Made by a program: the position numbers and the translations under genes. Positions 1-8,076 of a DNA stretch of 38,550 nt are shown here, in pieces. Every line of letters starts with the position of its first letter. The first letter of the stretch is position 1. The DNA is from Ignavibacteria bacterium (GTDB lineage: Bacteria > Bacteroidota > Ignavibacteria > Kapaibacteriales > UBA2268). The stretch covers positions 1-38,550 of the forward strand of contig JAAYTD010000057.1 of assembly GCA_012518115.1 (NCBI GenBank). The letters are read 5' to 3'. The notes under the pieces are model-generated. The model did not search any database, had not been told where the DNA came from, and was given only the letters and a program-made list of their open reading frames with translations.

Positions 1-2
1 GT

Positions 3-2321
3 TTTCGTCATCGCATTTTAGAAATGGGTTTTGTGAAAGGTAGGCATGTAACTGTTATAAAAAATGCACCTTTACAAGATCCTATCGAATACAAGATATT
101 AGATAGCCATATTTCTTTGCGACGTAGTGAAGCTAGTCAAATAGAAGTTATTGATATTTGTGATTATGAAGAAGAACAGCATACTTTTTTTGGTACAATA
201 AATGACGATGATCCAGCAAGTTTTATTCATACCAAGCAGAAAACTATAAATGTAGCACTTGTAGGCAATCCGAATTGTGGTAAAACTTCTTTTTTTAATT
301 TTGCGACGGGATTACACGAAAAAGTTGGAAATTATGGTGGTGTAACTGTAGCAGCTAAGATAGGTGTATTCAATCGTAAAGGTTACACAATAAATTTAGT
401 AGATTTACCCGGCACTTACTCTATTACCGAATATTCGCCTGAAGAATTATATGTACGTCAGCATCTTATAGAAGAGATGCCCGATCTTGTTTTAAATGTC
501 GTTGATGCGTCTAATCTTGAGCGTAATTTATTTTTAACAACGCAGCTTATTGATATGAATTTCAAGACGGTTGTAGCCTTAAATATGTTTGATGAGTTTG
601 AAAAAAGTGGTAATAAACTTGATTATAAATATCTTGGACAAATGTTAGGTATTCCGTTCATTCCGACCGTAGCTTATAAAGGTATCGGCATAGAAGATGT
701 GATTGATACTATTATTGATGTTTATGAAGACCAAGAAGAAATCACAAAGCATATTCATATCAATTATGGCAATACTATTGAAAACGCCATTAGTTTAATC
801 AAGCCGAAGCTTTTGAAAAATAAAGCTATTTGTGATAAATATCATACTCGTTACTTATCTATCAAACTCCTTGAAAACGAAAAAACAACACTTGATCTTT
901 TAAGAGACGGTACAAAGAATTTTAAAGAGATTTATAAAATTGTAAAGCGGCAACAAAAGATTATAACAGATGAATATAAAGAAAATGTAGAAACTGTAAT
1001 AGCTAATTTGAAATACGGTTTTATAAGAGGTGCTTTAAAAGAAACGCTAGTACTTTCAGACAATAGTCATCATCCTGACAAAGCTACTAAGATAGATAAC
1101 ATTCTAACTAATAAATGGTTGGGCTTCCCTATCTTGATTATATTTCTATACTTAATGTTTCAAGCTACTTTTTCTTTAGGTGCTTATCCACAAGAATGGA
1201 TTGAGACAGGCGTTGAACTTTTGGGAAATTGGTTATCTAAGGTTTTGCCTGCGGGCGTATTCAATGATTTTGTTGTAGAAGGTTTAGTAGCTGGTGCTGG
1301 TGGCGTTATCGTATTTTTGCCGAACATTTTAATTTTATTTTTCTTTATTTCGTTAATGGAAGATACAGGCTATATGGCGCGCGCTACCTTTATTTTAGAT
1401 AAGTTAATGCATAAAATAGGCTTACACGGACGTTCATTCATTCCACTTTTAACAGGATTTGGTTGCAGCGTTCCTGCTATAATGGCTTGTAGGACTTTGG
1501 AAAACAAGAAAGATAGAATTTTAACAATGTTGATAATTCCGTTTATGTCTTGTTCAGCGAAGTTGCCCGTATATTTGCTTTTAGTATCTGCATTTTTCAC
1601 AAAGCATCAAGGATTAATACTACTTAGCATTTATATGATAGGAATTGTTATAGCTATCTTAGTTGCATTAGTCTTAAAAAACACTGTTTTTAAAAAAACT
1701 TCCGAGCATTTTGTTATGGAATTACCTCCTTATAGAAAAGCAACTTTACGTAACACCGCTACACATATGTGGCTAAAAAGCGTACAATATCTTAAAAAAA
1801 TTGGTTCGGTAGTGTTAGTAGCTTCCACGCTTATTTGGATGTTAAGCTATTTTCCACAACAAAATGATGAAAAAATTAATAACTTGACTGCTGAAAGAGG
1901 TTCAATACAATCCCCAAAATCATACATAGAACAAATTGGACAATTTATTGAGCCGACTTTGCGTCCTTTAGGATTTGATTGGAAAATGAGCGTTTGCGTG
2001 CTTACAGGATTTGCAGCTAAAGAAACAGCGGTAAGCACAATGGGTATTTTGTATCAAAGTGATGATAAAGATCAAACTTTAGTTGAACAAATTCGTGCAG
2101 AAAAATACACTTATGGAGAAAAAGCAGGACAAAATGTTTTTACTCCTTTAGTGGCATATTCATTCATACTTTTTATGTTATTATACTGCCCTTGTGTTGC
2201 TGCGGTTGTTACTTGTATGAAAGAATACAATAAATTCTGGGCTTTAGTTTTAACTTTATACACAACTGCAATAGCGTGGATAGTTTCATTTCTTGTTTAT
2301 CAAATAGGAAGTTTGTTTTAA
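3..2321 (+). CDS. feoB: Ferrous iron transporter, FeoA-FeoB fusion (5' end outside window)
   Basis: Moves Fe2+ across the inner membrane, gated by an N-terminal G domain. The reading frame is open to the left edge: codons before the first ATG (position 24) read FRHRILEMGFVKG, a typical FeoA segment, so that ATG is internal and the gene starts outside the window. Counting from that ATG, the FeoA (SH3-like) domain covers about residues 1-46. The G domain has G1 GNPNCGKT (81-88), G3 DLPG (127-130) and G4 NMFD (187-190). The remainder is the hydrophobic permease with gate segments containing GFGCSVPAIMACR and CVLTGFAAKETAVSTMG. FeoA fused to FeoB is common in Bacteroidota. The family call is secure; only the true start is unknown. 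Confidence 0.96.
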   Translation, partial: FRHRILEMGFVKGRHVTVIKNAPLQDPIEYKILDSHISLRRSEASQIEVIDICDYEEEQHTFFGTINDDDPASFIHTKQKTINVALVGNPNCGKTSFFNFATGLHEKVGNYGGVTVAAKIGVFNRKGYTINLVDLPGTYSITEYSPEELYVRQHLIEEMPDLVLNVVDASNLERNLFLTTQLIDMNFKTVVALNMFDEFEKSGNKLDYKYLGQMLGIPFIPTVAYKGIGIEDVIDTIIDVYEDQEEITKHIHINYGNTIENAISLIKPKLLKNKAICDKYHTRYLSIKLLENEKTTLDLLRDGTKNFKEIYKIVKRQQKIITDEYKENVETVIANLKYGFIRGALKETLVLSDNSHHPDKATKIDNILTNKWLGFPILIIFLYLMFQATFSLGAYPQEWIETGVELLGNWLSKVLPAGVFNDFVVEGLVAGAGGVIVFLPNILILFFFISLMEDTGYMARATFILDKLMHKIGLHGRSFIPLLTGFGCSVPAIMACRTLENKKDRILTMLIIPFMSCSAKLPVYLLLVSAFFTKHQGLILLSIYMIGIVIAILVALVLKNTVFKKTSEHFVMELPPYRKATLRNTATHMWLKSVQYLKKIGSVVLVASTLIWMLSYFPQQNDEKINNLTAERGSIQSPKSYIEQIGQFIEPTLRPLGFDWKMSVCVLTGFAAKETAVSTMGILYQSDDKDQTLVEQIRAEKYTYGEKAGQNVFTPLVAYSFILFMLLYCPCVAAVVTCMKEYNKFWALVLTLYTTAIAWIVSFLVYQIGSLF

Positions 2322-2339
2322 AAGTACTAGCTAGTAACT

Positions 2340-2386
2340 TTTTAAAAATTCCCTTTGGTACGAAGGGGTGGCAGGCGAAGCCTGAC
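2340..2386 (-). repeat. Dispersed GC-rich intergenic repeat, copy 1 (two small hairpins)
   Basis: Just after feoB the AT-rich background is broken by a GC-rich stretch with two adjacent hairpins: CCCTTT-ggtac-GAAGGG (2351-2367, one G-T pair) and CAGGC-gaa-GCCTG (2372-2384). Its reverse complement contains CGCCTGCCACCCCTTCGT followed by a GGGAATTTTTA-like tail. The same arrangement recurs, somewhat diverged, at about 12593-12629 and 16630-16658. No T-tract follows, so it is not a normal terminator. It looks like a REP-type dispersed element. Confidence 0.6.
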
Positions 2387-2452
2387 GGGATAGTTATTGA
2401 TTAATAAACTACAGTCAAAATATTTTTATAGATATTTAACTTAGATTTTTTC

Positions 2453-2483
2453 TTTGATATTGTAAAACAATTTTGTATCTTTG
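2453..2483 (+). promoter_or_regulatory. Bacteroidota-type promoter for the BNR/T9SS gene
   Basis: TTTG (2453-2456), 19 nt, then TATCTTTG (2476-2483) fits the Bacteroidota -33/-7 consensus TTTG...TAnnTTTG. Transcription would begin near 2490, which rules out the TTG at 2481 and the ATG at 2487 as start codons and supports the ATG at 2514. Confidence 0.7.
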
Positions 2484-2513
2484 TTTATGTTCAACATTAA
2501 TATTTTTAATTTT

Positions 2514-5081
2514 ATGAAAAATATATTTCTAAATTTATTTCTATTTGTTTCTTTAAGTAGTTTATTATATGCGGACATAACAGATTTAGGGTTGCATTTT
2601 CACCATAAATCTGACGCAGAATATAAAAAAATGAGAAGAAAATACATAAATTTCATTCATTCGCCGGACACGAATTTTAATTGGCGTATTGTTGAGCAAG
2701 AAAACCGACGTTGGCGACAAGATAATATCAATAATAGATTTAACTTACCTTTGAAAAAAATATCGGGCGATATATTAAGCGGTCAGATAGCTGATGGAAA
2801 CATTACTGGTTATTGGAAAGAGCGAGGTAGTAATAATCAAGCAGGCAGAACTCATACTTCCGATATAGATTTTGAACGCAATTATATTTATACCGCGAGT
2901 GCAGGTGGAAATATTTGGCGAAAAAATATTGGTAAAGACAATTGGGAGTGTTTGAACAACAATTTTAAGATTAACAATATTGTAATGTTGAAAATCATAA
3001 AAATTGGAAACGTAAATCGCATTTTAGTTGCTTGCAAAAATGCGAAATATGTATATTATTCAGATGATGAATGTAAAACTTGGCGCTTCTCAAAAGGATT
3101 GACAAGCAAAGAAGTTACGGACAAACGCTGTATGCGCGGAGTTATCAGTTCTAATGGCACAATATATACACTTTTCGGTAACACTACATCTTCTATGATT
3201 TTAAAATCAACAGATAATGGTGAAAGTTTTGAGACAATTAAAACTATTAATACAAATGTAACTGCTATTGATATTTGGACTTCTGTTTATGAAACGACGG
3301 ATTTATATTGTTTAGTCAAAAACACTCTCTACAAAATAGATAATTTAGAAAATTCGGAGAAGATTTGTGAAATAGCTTTATTTTCGCAAAAAGCAATTCG
3401 AAAAATAATGTTAAGTGGATCAAAACACCAAAACGAGCTAAATTTAGGAGTAGCTTTATATAGAGGCGACAGTACTTTTTTTGCAACTTCACAAGACGAA
3501 GGTTCTACTTGGACAGATAGAGGTAAAGTTGCTGACTATCCATTTATGGAAAATAGCTTTGCTGTTTCTAGCGTTGACGGCAATGTTTTATATTTTGGTG
3601 GCGTTGAATTTTACTATAATGGTGGCGGTAAACAATGGATACGTCAAAATAAATGGACTGAATATTATACTATATACGGTGGCAATGAAGTAACGAATTT
3701 GCATGCTGACATACCGGGAATTAATTCTATAATAGACCCAGTGGGCAATGAATATTTGCTTATTAACACAGATGGTGGAACCTATGAATCGCGTAATTAT
3801 CTGCAAGATATTACAAATATTTCTTTGACAAATTTGAATATCAGTCAATATTATTCAACTTATACAGAAGAAGCTGATGAAAGTGTAATTTATGCGGGCA
3901 GTCAAGATCAAGGTTTGCAAGTCTCTCAAGGTACTGAAAATTCAATAGATTTCAAACAAGTTATTAGTGGCGATTATGCTCATATATGTTCAAGTGATAG
4001 TGGCAACACAATTTGGACTGTATATCCGTATATGTTGATGAATTATAGTGATATAAAAACTGATAAAACTACCCATATGAGATATAAACCGAAAAATTCT
4101 AATAATATGATTTGGCTTCCACCTATAGCACCGCTAAATAATTCCTCGCAAGTTTATATGGCAGCTAGTGATGAAACAACAGGTGCTCCGCAAATCCAAA
4201 AAGTAACAAATCTTGGCTCTGGTAAATCATCTGTTCAAGCTATAATTACTCTTAATGAATTTGCAAAAGCATATAATCCTATAACTGCACTAGCTACTAA
4301 TCCGCATGAAGAAAATAGTTTTTATTTTATGACTCATCAAGGAATGTTTCATAAGGTTATAGATCAAGAAATAGTTTTTGAAAAAGCGTTGCCACAAACA
4401 AAAGGACATTATTTATCGGGAAACAAAATTTTAGTATCAAAGTTAAATCCGAAAAGAATAATTATTGCAGGCTCATCTTACTATTCTGATGGTGTTGTTG
4501 TTACAAATGACGGTGGGCAAACTTTTGAATCTATGATTCAAGGACTGCCTAAAACAACAGTAATTGATATTGCACAAACGCCTGACGAAAAGTATTATTT
4601 TGCTGCAACTGCTTCAGGTCCTTTTGTTTATGTTGTAGATAATAAAAGATGGTATGAAATGGCGTTACCTAACTCACCTGACCAAACTTTCTGGTCGGTT
4701 CAATATCTTCCACAAAATAAAATAGTACGTTTCGGAACTTATGGACGTGGAATTTGGGATTTTAATATAGAAAGTTTTAAAAGTATAGAAAATCAAGTAA
4801 GTTTACCGGGCAACTTTAATCTAAAAGCATTACCTAATCCGATACAGTTAGAGAAAAAACAGTGCAAGCTAGTTTTTGATTTACCGCAAGCAAGTTCTTG
4901 TAATATAAGATGTTACGATGCTTTAGGAAATTTAATACAAGAAGATTTAAATTTGTTTTTCAATGCAGGCGAAAATCAATTTAATTATGTTATAAATCAT
5001 AACAATCTATCTAAAGGATGTTATTTAATTTTCTTGAAAACAGATTACTATACAAATTTTGTTAAACTTATCATTGATTAA
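2514..5081 (+). CDS. T9SS-secreted Asp-box/BNR (sortilin-like) beta-propeller protein
   Basis: Predicted secreted or cell-surface protein of 855 aa. The ATG at 2514 gives a clean signal peptide (MKNIFLNLFLFVSLSSLLYA); the longer frame from the TTG at 2481 overlaps the promoter. The body carries Asp-box motifs typical of BNR/VPS10 propellers: YSDDECKTW, STDNGESF, SQDEGSTW and TNDGGQTF. The C-terminal ~80 residues form a T9SS type A sorting domain starting near LPNPI and ending in a short basic and hydrophobic strand (NFVKLIID). Such proteins are usually glycan- or protein-binding surface factors; no catalytic residues could be assigned. It is monocistronic, with its own promoter upstream and a strong hairpin downstream. 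Substrate unknown. Confidence 0.85.
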   Translation: MKNIFLNLFLFVSLSSLLYADITDLGLHFHHKSDAEYKKMRRKYINFIHSPDTNFNWRIVEQENRRWRQDNINNRFNLPLKKISGDILSGQIADGNITGYWKERGSNNQAGRTHTSDIDFERNYIYTASAGGNIWRKNIGKDNWECLNNNFKINNIVMLKIIKIGNVNRILVACKNAKYVYYSDDECKTWRFSKGLTSKEVTDKRCMRGVISSNGTIYTLFGNTTSSMILKSTDNGESFETIKTINTNVTAIDIWTSVYETTDLYCLVKNTLYKIDNLENSEKICEIALFSQKAIRKIMLSGSKHQNELNLGVALYRGDSTFFATSQDEGSTWTDRGKVADYPFMENSFAVSSVDGNVLYFGGVEFYYNGGGKQWIRQNKWTEYYTIYGGNEVTNLHADIPGINSIIDPVGNEYLLINTDGGTYESRNYLQDITNISLTNLNISQYYSTYTEEADESVIYAGSQDQGLQVSQGTENSIDFKQVISGDYAHICSSDSGNTIWTVYPYMLMNYSDIKTDKTTHMRYKPKNSNNMIWLPPIAPLNNSSQVYMAASDETTGAPQIQKVTNLGSGKSSVQAIITLNEFAKAYNPITALATNPHEENSFYFMTHQGMFHKVIDQEIVFEKALPQTKGHYLSGNKILVSKLNPKRIIIAGSSYYSDGVVVTNDGGQTFESMIQGLPKTTVIDIAQTPDEKYYFAATASGPFVYVVDNKRWYEMALPNSPDQTFWSVQYLPQNKIVRFGTYGRGIWDFNIESFKSIENQVSLPGNFNLKALPNPIQLEKKQCKLVFDLPQASSCNIRCYDALGNLIQEDLNLFFNAGENQFNYVINHNNLSKGCYLIFLKTDYYTNFVKLIID

Positions 5082-5101
5082 GATAGATATTTCTCAATTA
5101 T

Positions 5102-5140
5102 ATGGACAAGCATATAATATGTTTGTCCATTGTTATTTTT
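5102..5140 (+). terminator. Rho-independent terminator after the BNR gene
   Basis: ATGGACAA (5102-5109) pairs with TTGTCCAT (5123-5130). The stem continues inward through GCATA/TATGT (one G-T pair) to a three-base loop, giving about 13 bp. A T-rich tail (5131-5140) follows. It lies 20 nt after the stop codon. Confidence 0.75.
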
Positions 5141-5199
5141 TATCTAAACAAACAATGTGCTTTTTGAAATGTTTTTCCTTTTCCTTACTGCTTTCTATA

Positions 5200-5231
5200 T
5201 TTGGAAATTAAAATAAAAAACATTATTTTTG
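5200..5231 (+). promoter_or_regulatory. Bacteroidota-type promoter for the flippase-glf operon
   Basis: TTTG (5200-5203), 20 nt, TATTTTTG (5224-5231) matches the -33/-7 consensus. The predicted start near 5238 leaves a leader of about 70 nt before the flippase ATG. An overlapping second -7-like box, TATATTTG (5196-5203), has no good -33 partner. Confidence 0.65.
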
Positions 5232-5309
5232 CAGATGTTATTTTTTTGAATATATGCAAAATACTTTGTCTTCAAATAATCTCTGTCAAACAATTTCGCA
5301 TTACAATAC

Positions 5310-6761
5310 ATGATGTTGCAAAAAAACAAGCTAGCTAAAAATTTATTTTCACTTTCAGTAGCAGAAATTGCAACAAAAGGTGTTACTTTTTTTATAACTT
5401 TCTATATTGCACGTGTTTTTAACGTAGAAGGTTATGGTGTCTTTACAAAAATAACGACAATAGTAGCTTATTTAACTATGGTAAATCTTGGATTTAATAT
5501 GGTTGGATTACGTGCTATTTCGCGAAATATAGAAGACAAGGAAAAATATGTAAACAATATTCTTACCTTAAAAATAGTATTATCTCTTATTTTATTTTCA
5601 GTAGTTTGTATATATATATATTTCTTTTCGCAGGCGACTTTTTTAGTTAAGATAGCGTTTTTACTTGGCTGTTTGCAGATTTTCACAACATCTATTCAAA
5701 TCGATTGGTTTTATCAAAGCATTGAACGTATGGAAATTCTTGGCTTGCGTCAATTTCTCGTCAGTGTTATAACTTTAATAGGTGTTTTTCTTTTTGTCAA
5801 AACTGCTGAAGATATTCCGATATATATGGCAATAGTATCTTGTTCCCTATTATTAAACAATTCTTGGTTACTTTTATTATATCGCAAGAGCTATGCAAAA
5901 ATAAGGCTTACTTTTAACTTTGCTTTTTGGAAAAAATTATTAAAAGCTTCCTTGCCTATAACATCTTCAATTATCAATACAACTTTAGTAAATTCATTTA
6001 ATATCATATACTTAGACTTAACAGTAAGTGATTATCGTTTAGGTTTATTTAGTGCGGCTTTCAAATTATATACGTTTTGTATGATTCCTGCATCAATCAT
6101 TCAAAACTCTTTTCTTCCGACCATAGCTAGAGCTACTACTGTTCCAGAAAAACAAGATGCGATACAAAAGTATTCTAAATTACTAGCGCTAACAGTTTCC
6201 ATATTAGCTGTAATTGTTATATTCTTTGCTGATTTTTTCATTAATTTAGTTTTTGGCAAAAATTTTTCAGGTTCAGTTAATCTCTTACGTTTACTGATGA
6301 TTGGACTTTTTTTCAGTTTTTATAATGCTAGTATTATGCCGTCTATGCTTGCTTGGGGAAAAGAAAAAAATATAATGTATATTTTTACTGTTGCTGCAAT
6401 AGTAAATATTTTACTCAATATCGTATTAGTTAATAATTATTGGGAAATAGGTTCAGCTTTTGCAACTATTGGCACGGAAATTATAATTTCAATTTTACTA
6501 TCTATATTACTTATTCGCGAAATAGGAAAAAATTATATTAAAACTTTTGTAAAATTTATAATTATTGCAATAATTTCAGTTAGTATCGCTTATTTACTTA
6601 GTCATTTAAATTTAATTTTCAAAATAGATTATTTTGCAAATATTTCACAAACTATTTTAAGTATTTTAGGAATTATTTTATCATTTATAATTTTTTTATT
6701 TTTAGTTTTTAAACTTAATTACATTAATTTTCAAGAAATTAAAAGGAGCATAAAAAAATGA
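5310..6761 (+). CDS. Wzx-type oligosaccharide flippase (MOP superfamily)
   Basis: A 483-aa, almost entirely hydrophobic protein with about 12-14 predicted membrane segments. The N-terminal FYIARVFNVEGYGVFTKI pattern is typical of the polysaccharide-specific MOP transporters (RfbX/Wzx). It should flip undecaprenyl-linked repeat units across the inner membrane during surface polysaccharide synthesis. The 3' end overlaps the glf start by 4 nt (ATGA), so the two are co-transcribed. This ties it to a polysaccharide locus rather than to lipid II flipping by MurJ. A (TA)6 tract lies inside the gene at 5609-5620. A second ATG directly follows the first, so the start is uncertain by one codon. Confidence 0.88.
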   Translation: MMLQKNKLAKNLFSLSVAEIATKGVTFFITFYIARVFNVEGYGVFTKITTIVAYLTMVNLGFNMVGLRAISRNIEDKEKYVNNILTLKIVLSLILFSVVCIYIYFFSQATFLVKIAFLLGCLQIFTTSIQIDWFYQSIERMEILGLRQFLVSVITLIGVFLFVKTAEDIPIYMAIVSCSLLLNNSWLLLLYRKSYAKIRLTFNFAFWKKLLKASLPITSSIINTTLVNSFNIIYLDLTVSDYRLGLFSAAFKLYTFCMIPASIIQNSFLPTIARATTVPEKQDAIQKYSKLLALTVSILAVIVIFFADFFINLVFGKNFSGSVNLLRLLMIGLFFSFYNASIMPSMLAWGKEKNIMYIFTVAAIVNILLNIVLVNNYWEIGSAFATIGTEIIISILLSILLIREIGKNYIKTFVKFIIIAIISVSIAYLLSHLNLIFKIDYFANISQTILSILGIILSFIIFLFLVFKLNYINFQEIKRSIKK

Positions 6762-7870
6762 AATTTGACATTGTTATAGTAGGAGCTGGAATTACAGCTT
6801 GTGTACTTGCAGAACAATTATCTAAGCAAGGAAGAAGCATATTAATAATAGAGCAACGTAATCATATTGGCGGAAATTGTTATGATTTTCGTAATGATAA
6901 TAATTTACTTATTCATAAATACGGTCCTCATATTTTCCATACAAACAAAGAAGAAGTATGGCAATATCTTTCTAATTTTACAGATTGGGAACCTTATACG
7001 CACAGAGTTTTAGCTGATGTTGAAGGTAAATTAGTACCAATTCCTTTTAATTTAAATTCTTTAAGAGACTGCTTCCCTACTTCTTTAGCTAATCAATTAG
7101 AAACAAAGTTATTAGAAAGATTTGGATATGGTAAAAAAGTTTCCATTTTAGATTTGCGTAAAGAAGTAGATGAAGATTTACAATTTTTATCAAATTACAT
7201 CTATGAAAAAGTTTTTGTAGGTTATACAACTAAACAATGGGACGTTTCGCCAACAGACTTAGATCCAAGTGTAACTGGACGCGTACCTGTTTTTATATCA
7301 CGTGATAACAGATATTTTCAAGACAAGTATCAATCTCTTCCACGTTTAGGTTATACTGAAATGTTCAAAAATATGTTAGATAATAAAAACATTCATATCT
7401 TACTAGCTACTAATTATTTTGATGTTCATCAACAGCTTCAATATGAAAAAATGATTTTTACGGGAAAAATAGATACTTTTTTTGATTGTAAATTTGGTGC
7501 TTTACCTTACCGTGATTTAAGATTTGAATTTATAGATTACAATTTGGAGCATTTTCAAGAAGTAGCACAAGTTAACTATCCTTGTAATCATGATTATACG
7601 CGAATAACAGATTTTTCAAGATTTTATAATAGAACAAAACATTTTGGCACTTCAATAGCCAAAGAATTTTCTTGTGAGCATAATCCTTTAGAAAACTTAT
7701 CGCCATATTATCCGGTTCCGAACAAAGAAAGTGAAATTATATTTCAAAAATATTTATCTGAAGCTAAGAACAATGAAAATATAATATTTGCAGGTAGATT
7801 AGGAAATTATAAATATTACAATATGGACGATGCTGTAAGTAAAGCTTTAGAATTAGTGAAAAAAATATAG
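6758..7870 (+). CDS. glf: UDP-galactopyranose mutase
   Basis: A flavoenzyme of 370 aa that interconverts UDP-galactopyranose and UDP-galactofuranose, the donor for galactofuranose-containing glycans. The N-terminus has the dinucleotide-binding fold: DIVIVGAGITACVLAEQL and then an acidic residue in IIEQRNHIGGNCYD. The HKYGPHIFHT segment and the C-terminal AGRLGNYKYYNMDDAV match the Glf family, and the length is normal. It overlaps the flippase gene by 4 nt and has its own AAGGAG about 10 nt upstream of the ATG. The GlfT-like glycosyltransferase at 16.7-17.5 kb is a plausible user of the product. Confidence 0.95.
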   Translation: MKFDIVIVGAGITACVLAEQLSKQGRSILIIEQRNHIGGNCYDFRNDNNLLIHKYGPHIFHTNKEEVWQYLSNFTDWEPYTHRVLADVEGKLVPIPFNLNSLRDCFPTSLANQLETKLLERFGYGKKVSILDLRKEVDEDLQFLSNYIYEKVFVGYTTKQWDVSPTDLDPSVTGRVPVFISRDNRYFQDKYQSLPRLGYTEMFKNMLDNKNIHILLATNYFDVHQQLQYEKMIFTGKIDTFFDCKFGALPYRDLRFEFIDYNLEHFQEVAQVNYPCNHDYTRITDFSRFYNRTKHFGTSIAKEFSCEHNPLENLSPYYPVPNKESEIIFQKYLSEAKNNENIIFAGRLGNYKYYNMDDAVSKALELVKKI

Positions 7871-8001
7871 CTTAATTTTGATATAATTTACAAACAATTG
7901 TATATTATGTTCAGTTGTTTCGTAATATTTAATAATTAATGTTGTTTTTTTACTCTAATTTTAGATTATTTATCAAATAATTTAGAATTATTATTATAAT
8001 T

Positions 8002-8034
8002 TTTGTTTTTTTTCAAAAAAAAATTGTATATTTA
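8002..8034 (+). promoter_or_regulatory. Promoter for the transglutaminase-like T9SS gene
   Basis: TTTG (8002-8005), 21 nt, TATATTTA (8027-8034), a near match to TAnnTTTG. The predicted start near 8041 gives a leader of about 36 nt that contains AGGAG 9 nt before the ATG. Confidence 0.55.
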
Positions 8035-8076
8035 CAGTTAGTTAATTTTATATAATTATATTTAGGAGTTAAAGAT

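Noticed and set aside
2349-2386. Rho-independent terminator of feoB
   Set aside because: Hairpins form but no T-tract follows; the sequence recurs elsewhere as a dispersed repeat.
5609-5620. (TA)6 tract within the flippase gene as a phase-variation switch
   Set aside because: Six units are short for slippage-driven switching, and the gene is in frame; AT-rich coding sequence explains it.
7871-8001. Terminator after glf (AAACAATTG/CAGTTGTTT)
   Set aside because: The stem is AT-rich with a wobble pair and no T-tract follows, so the support is too weak.
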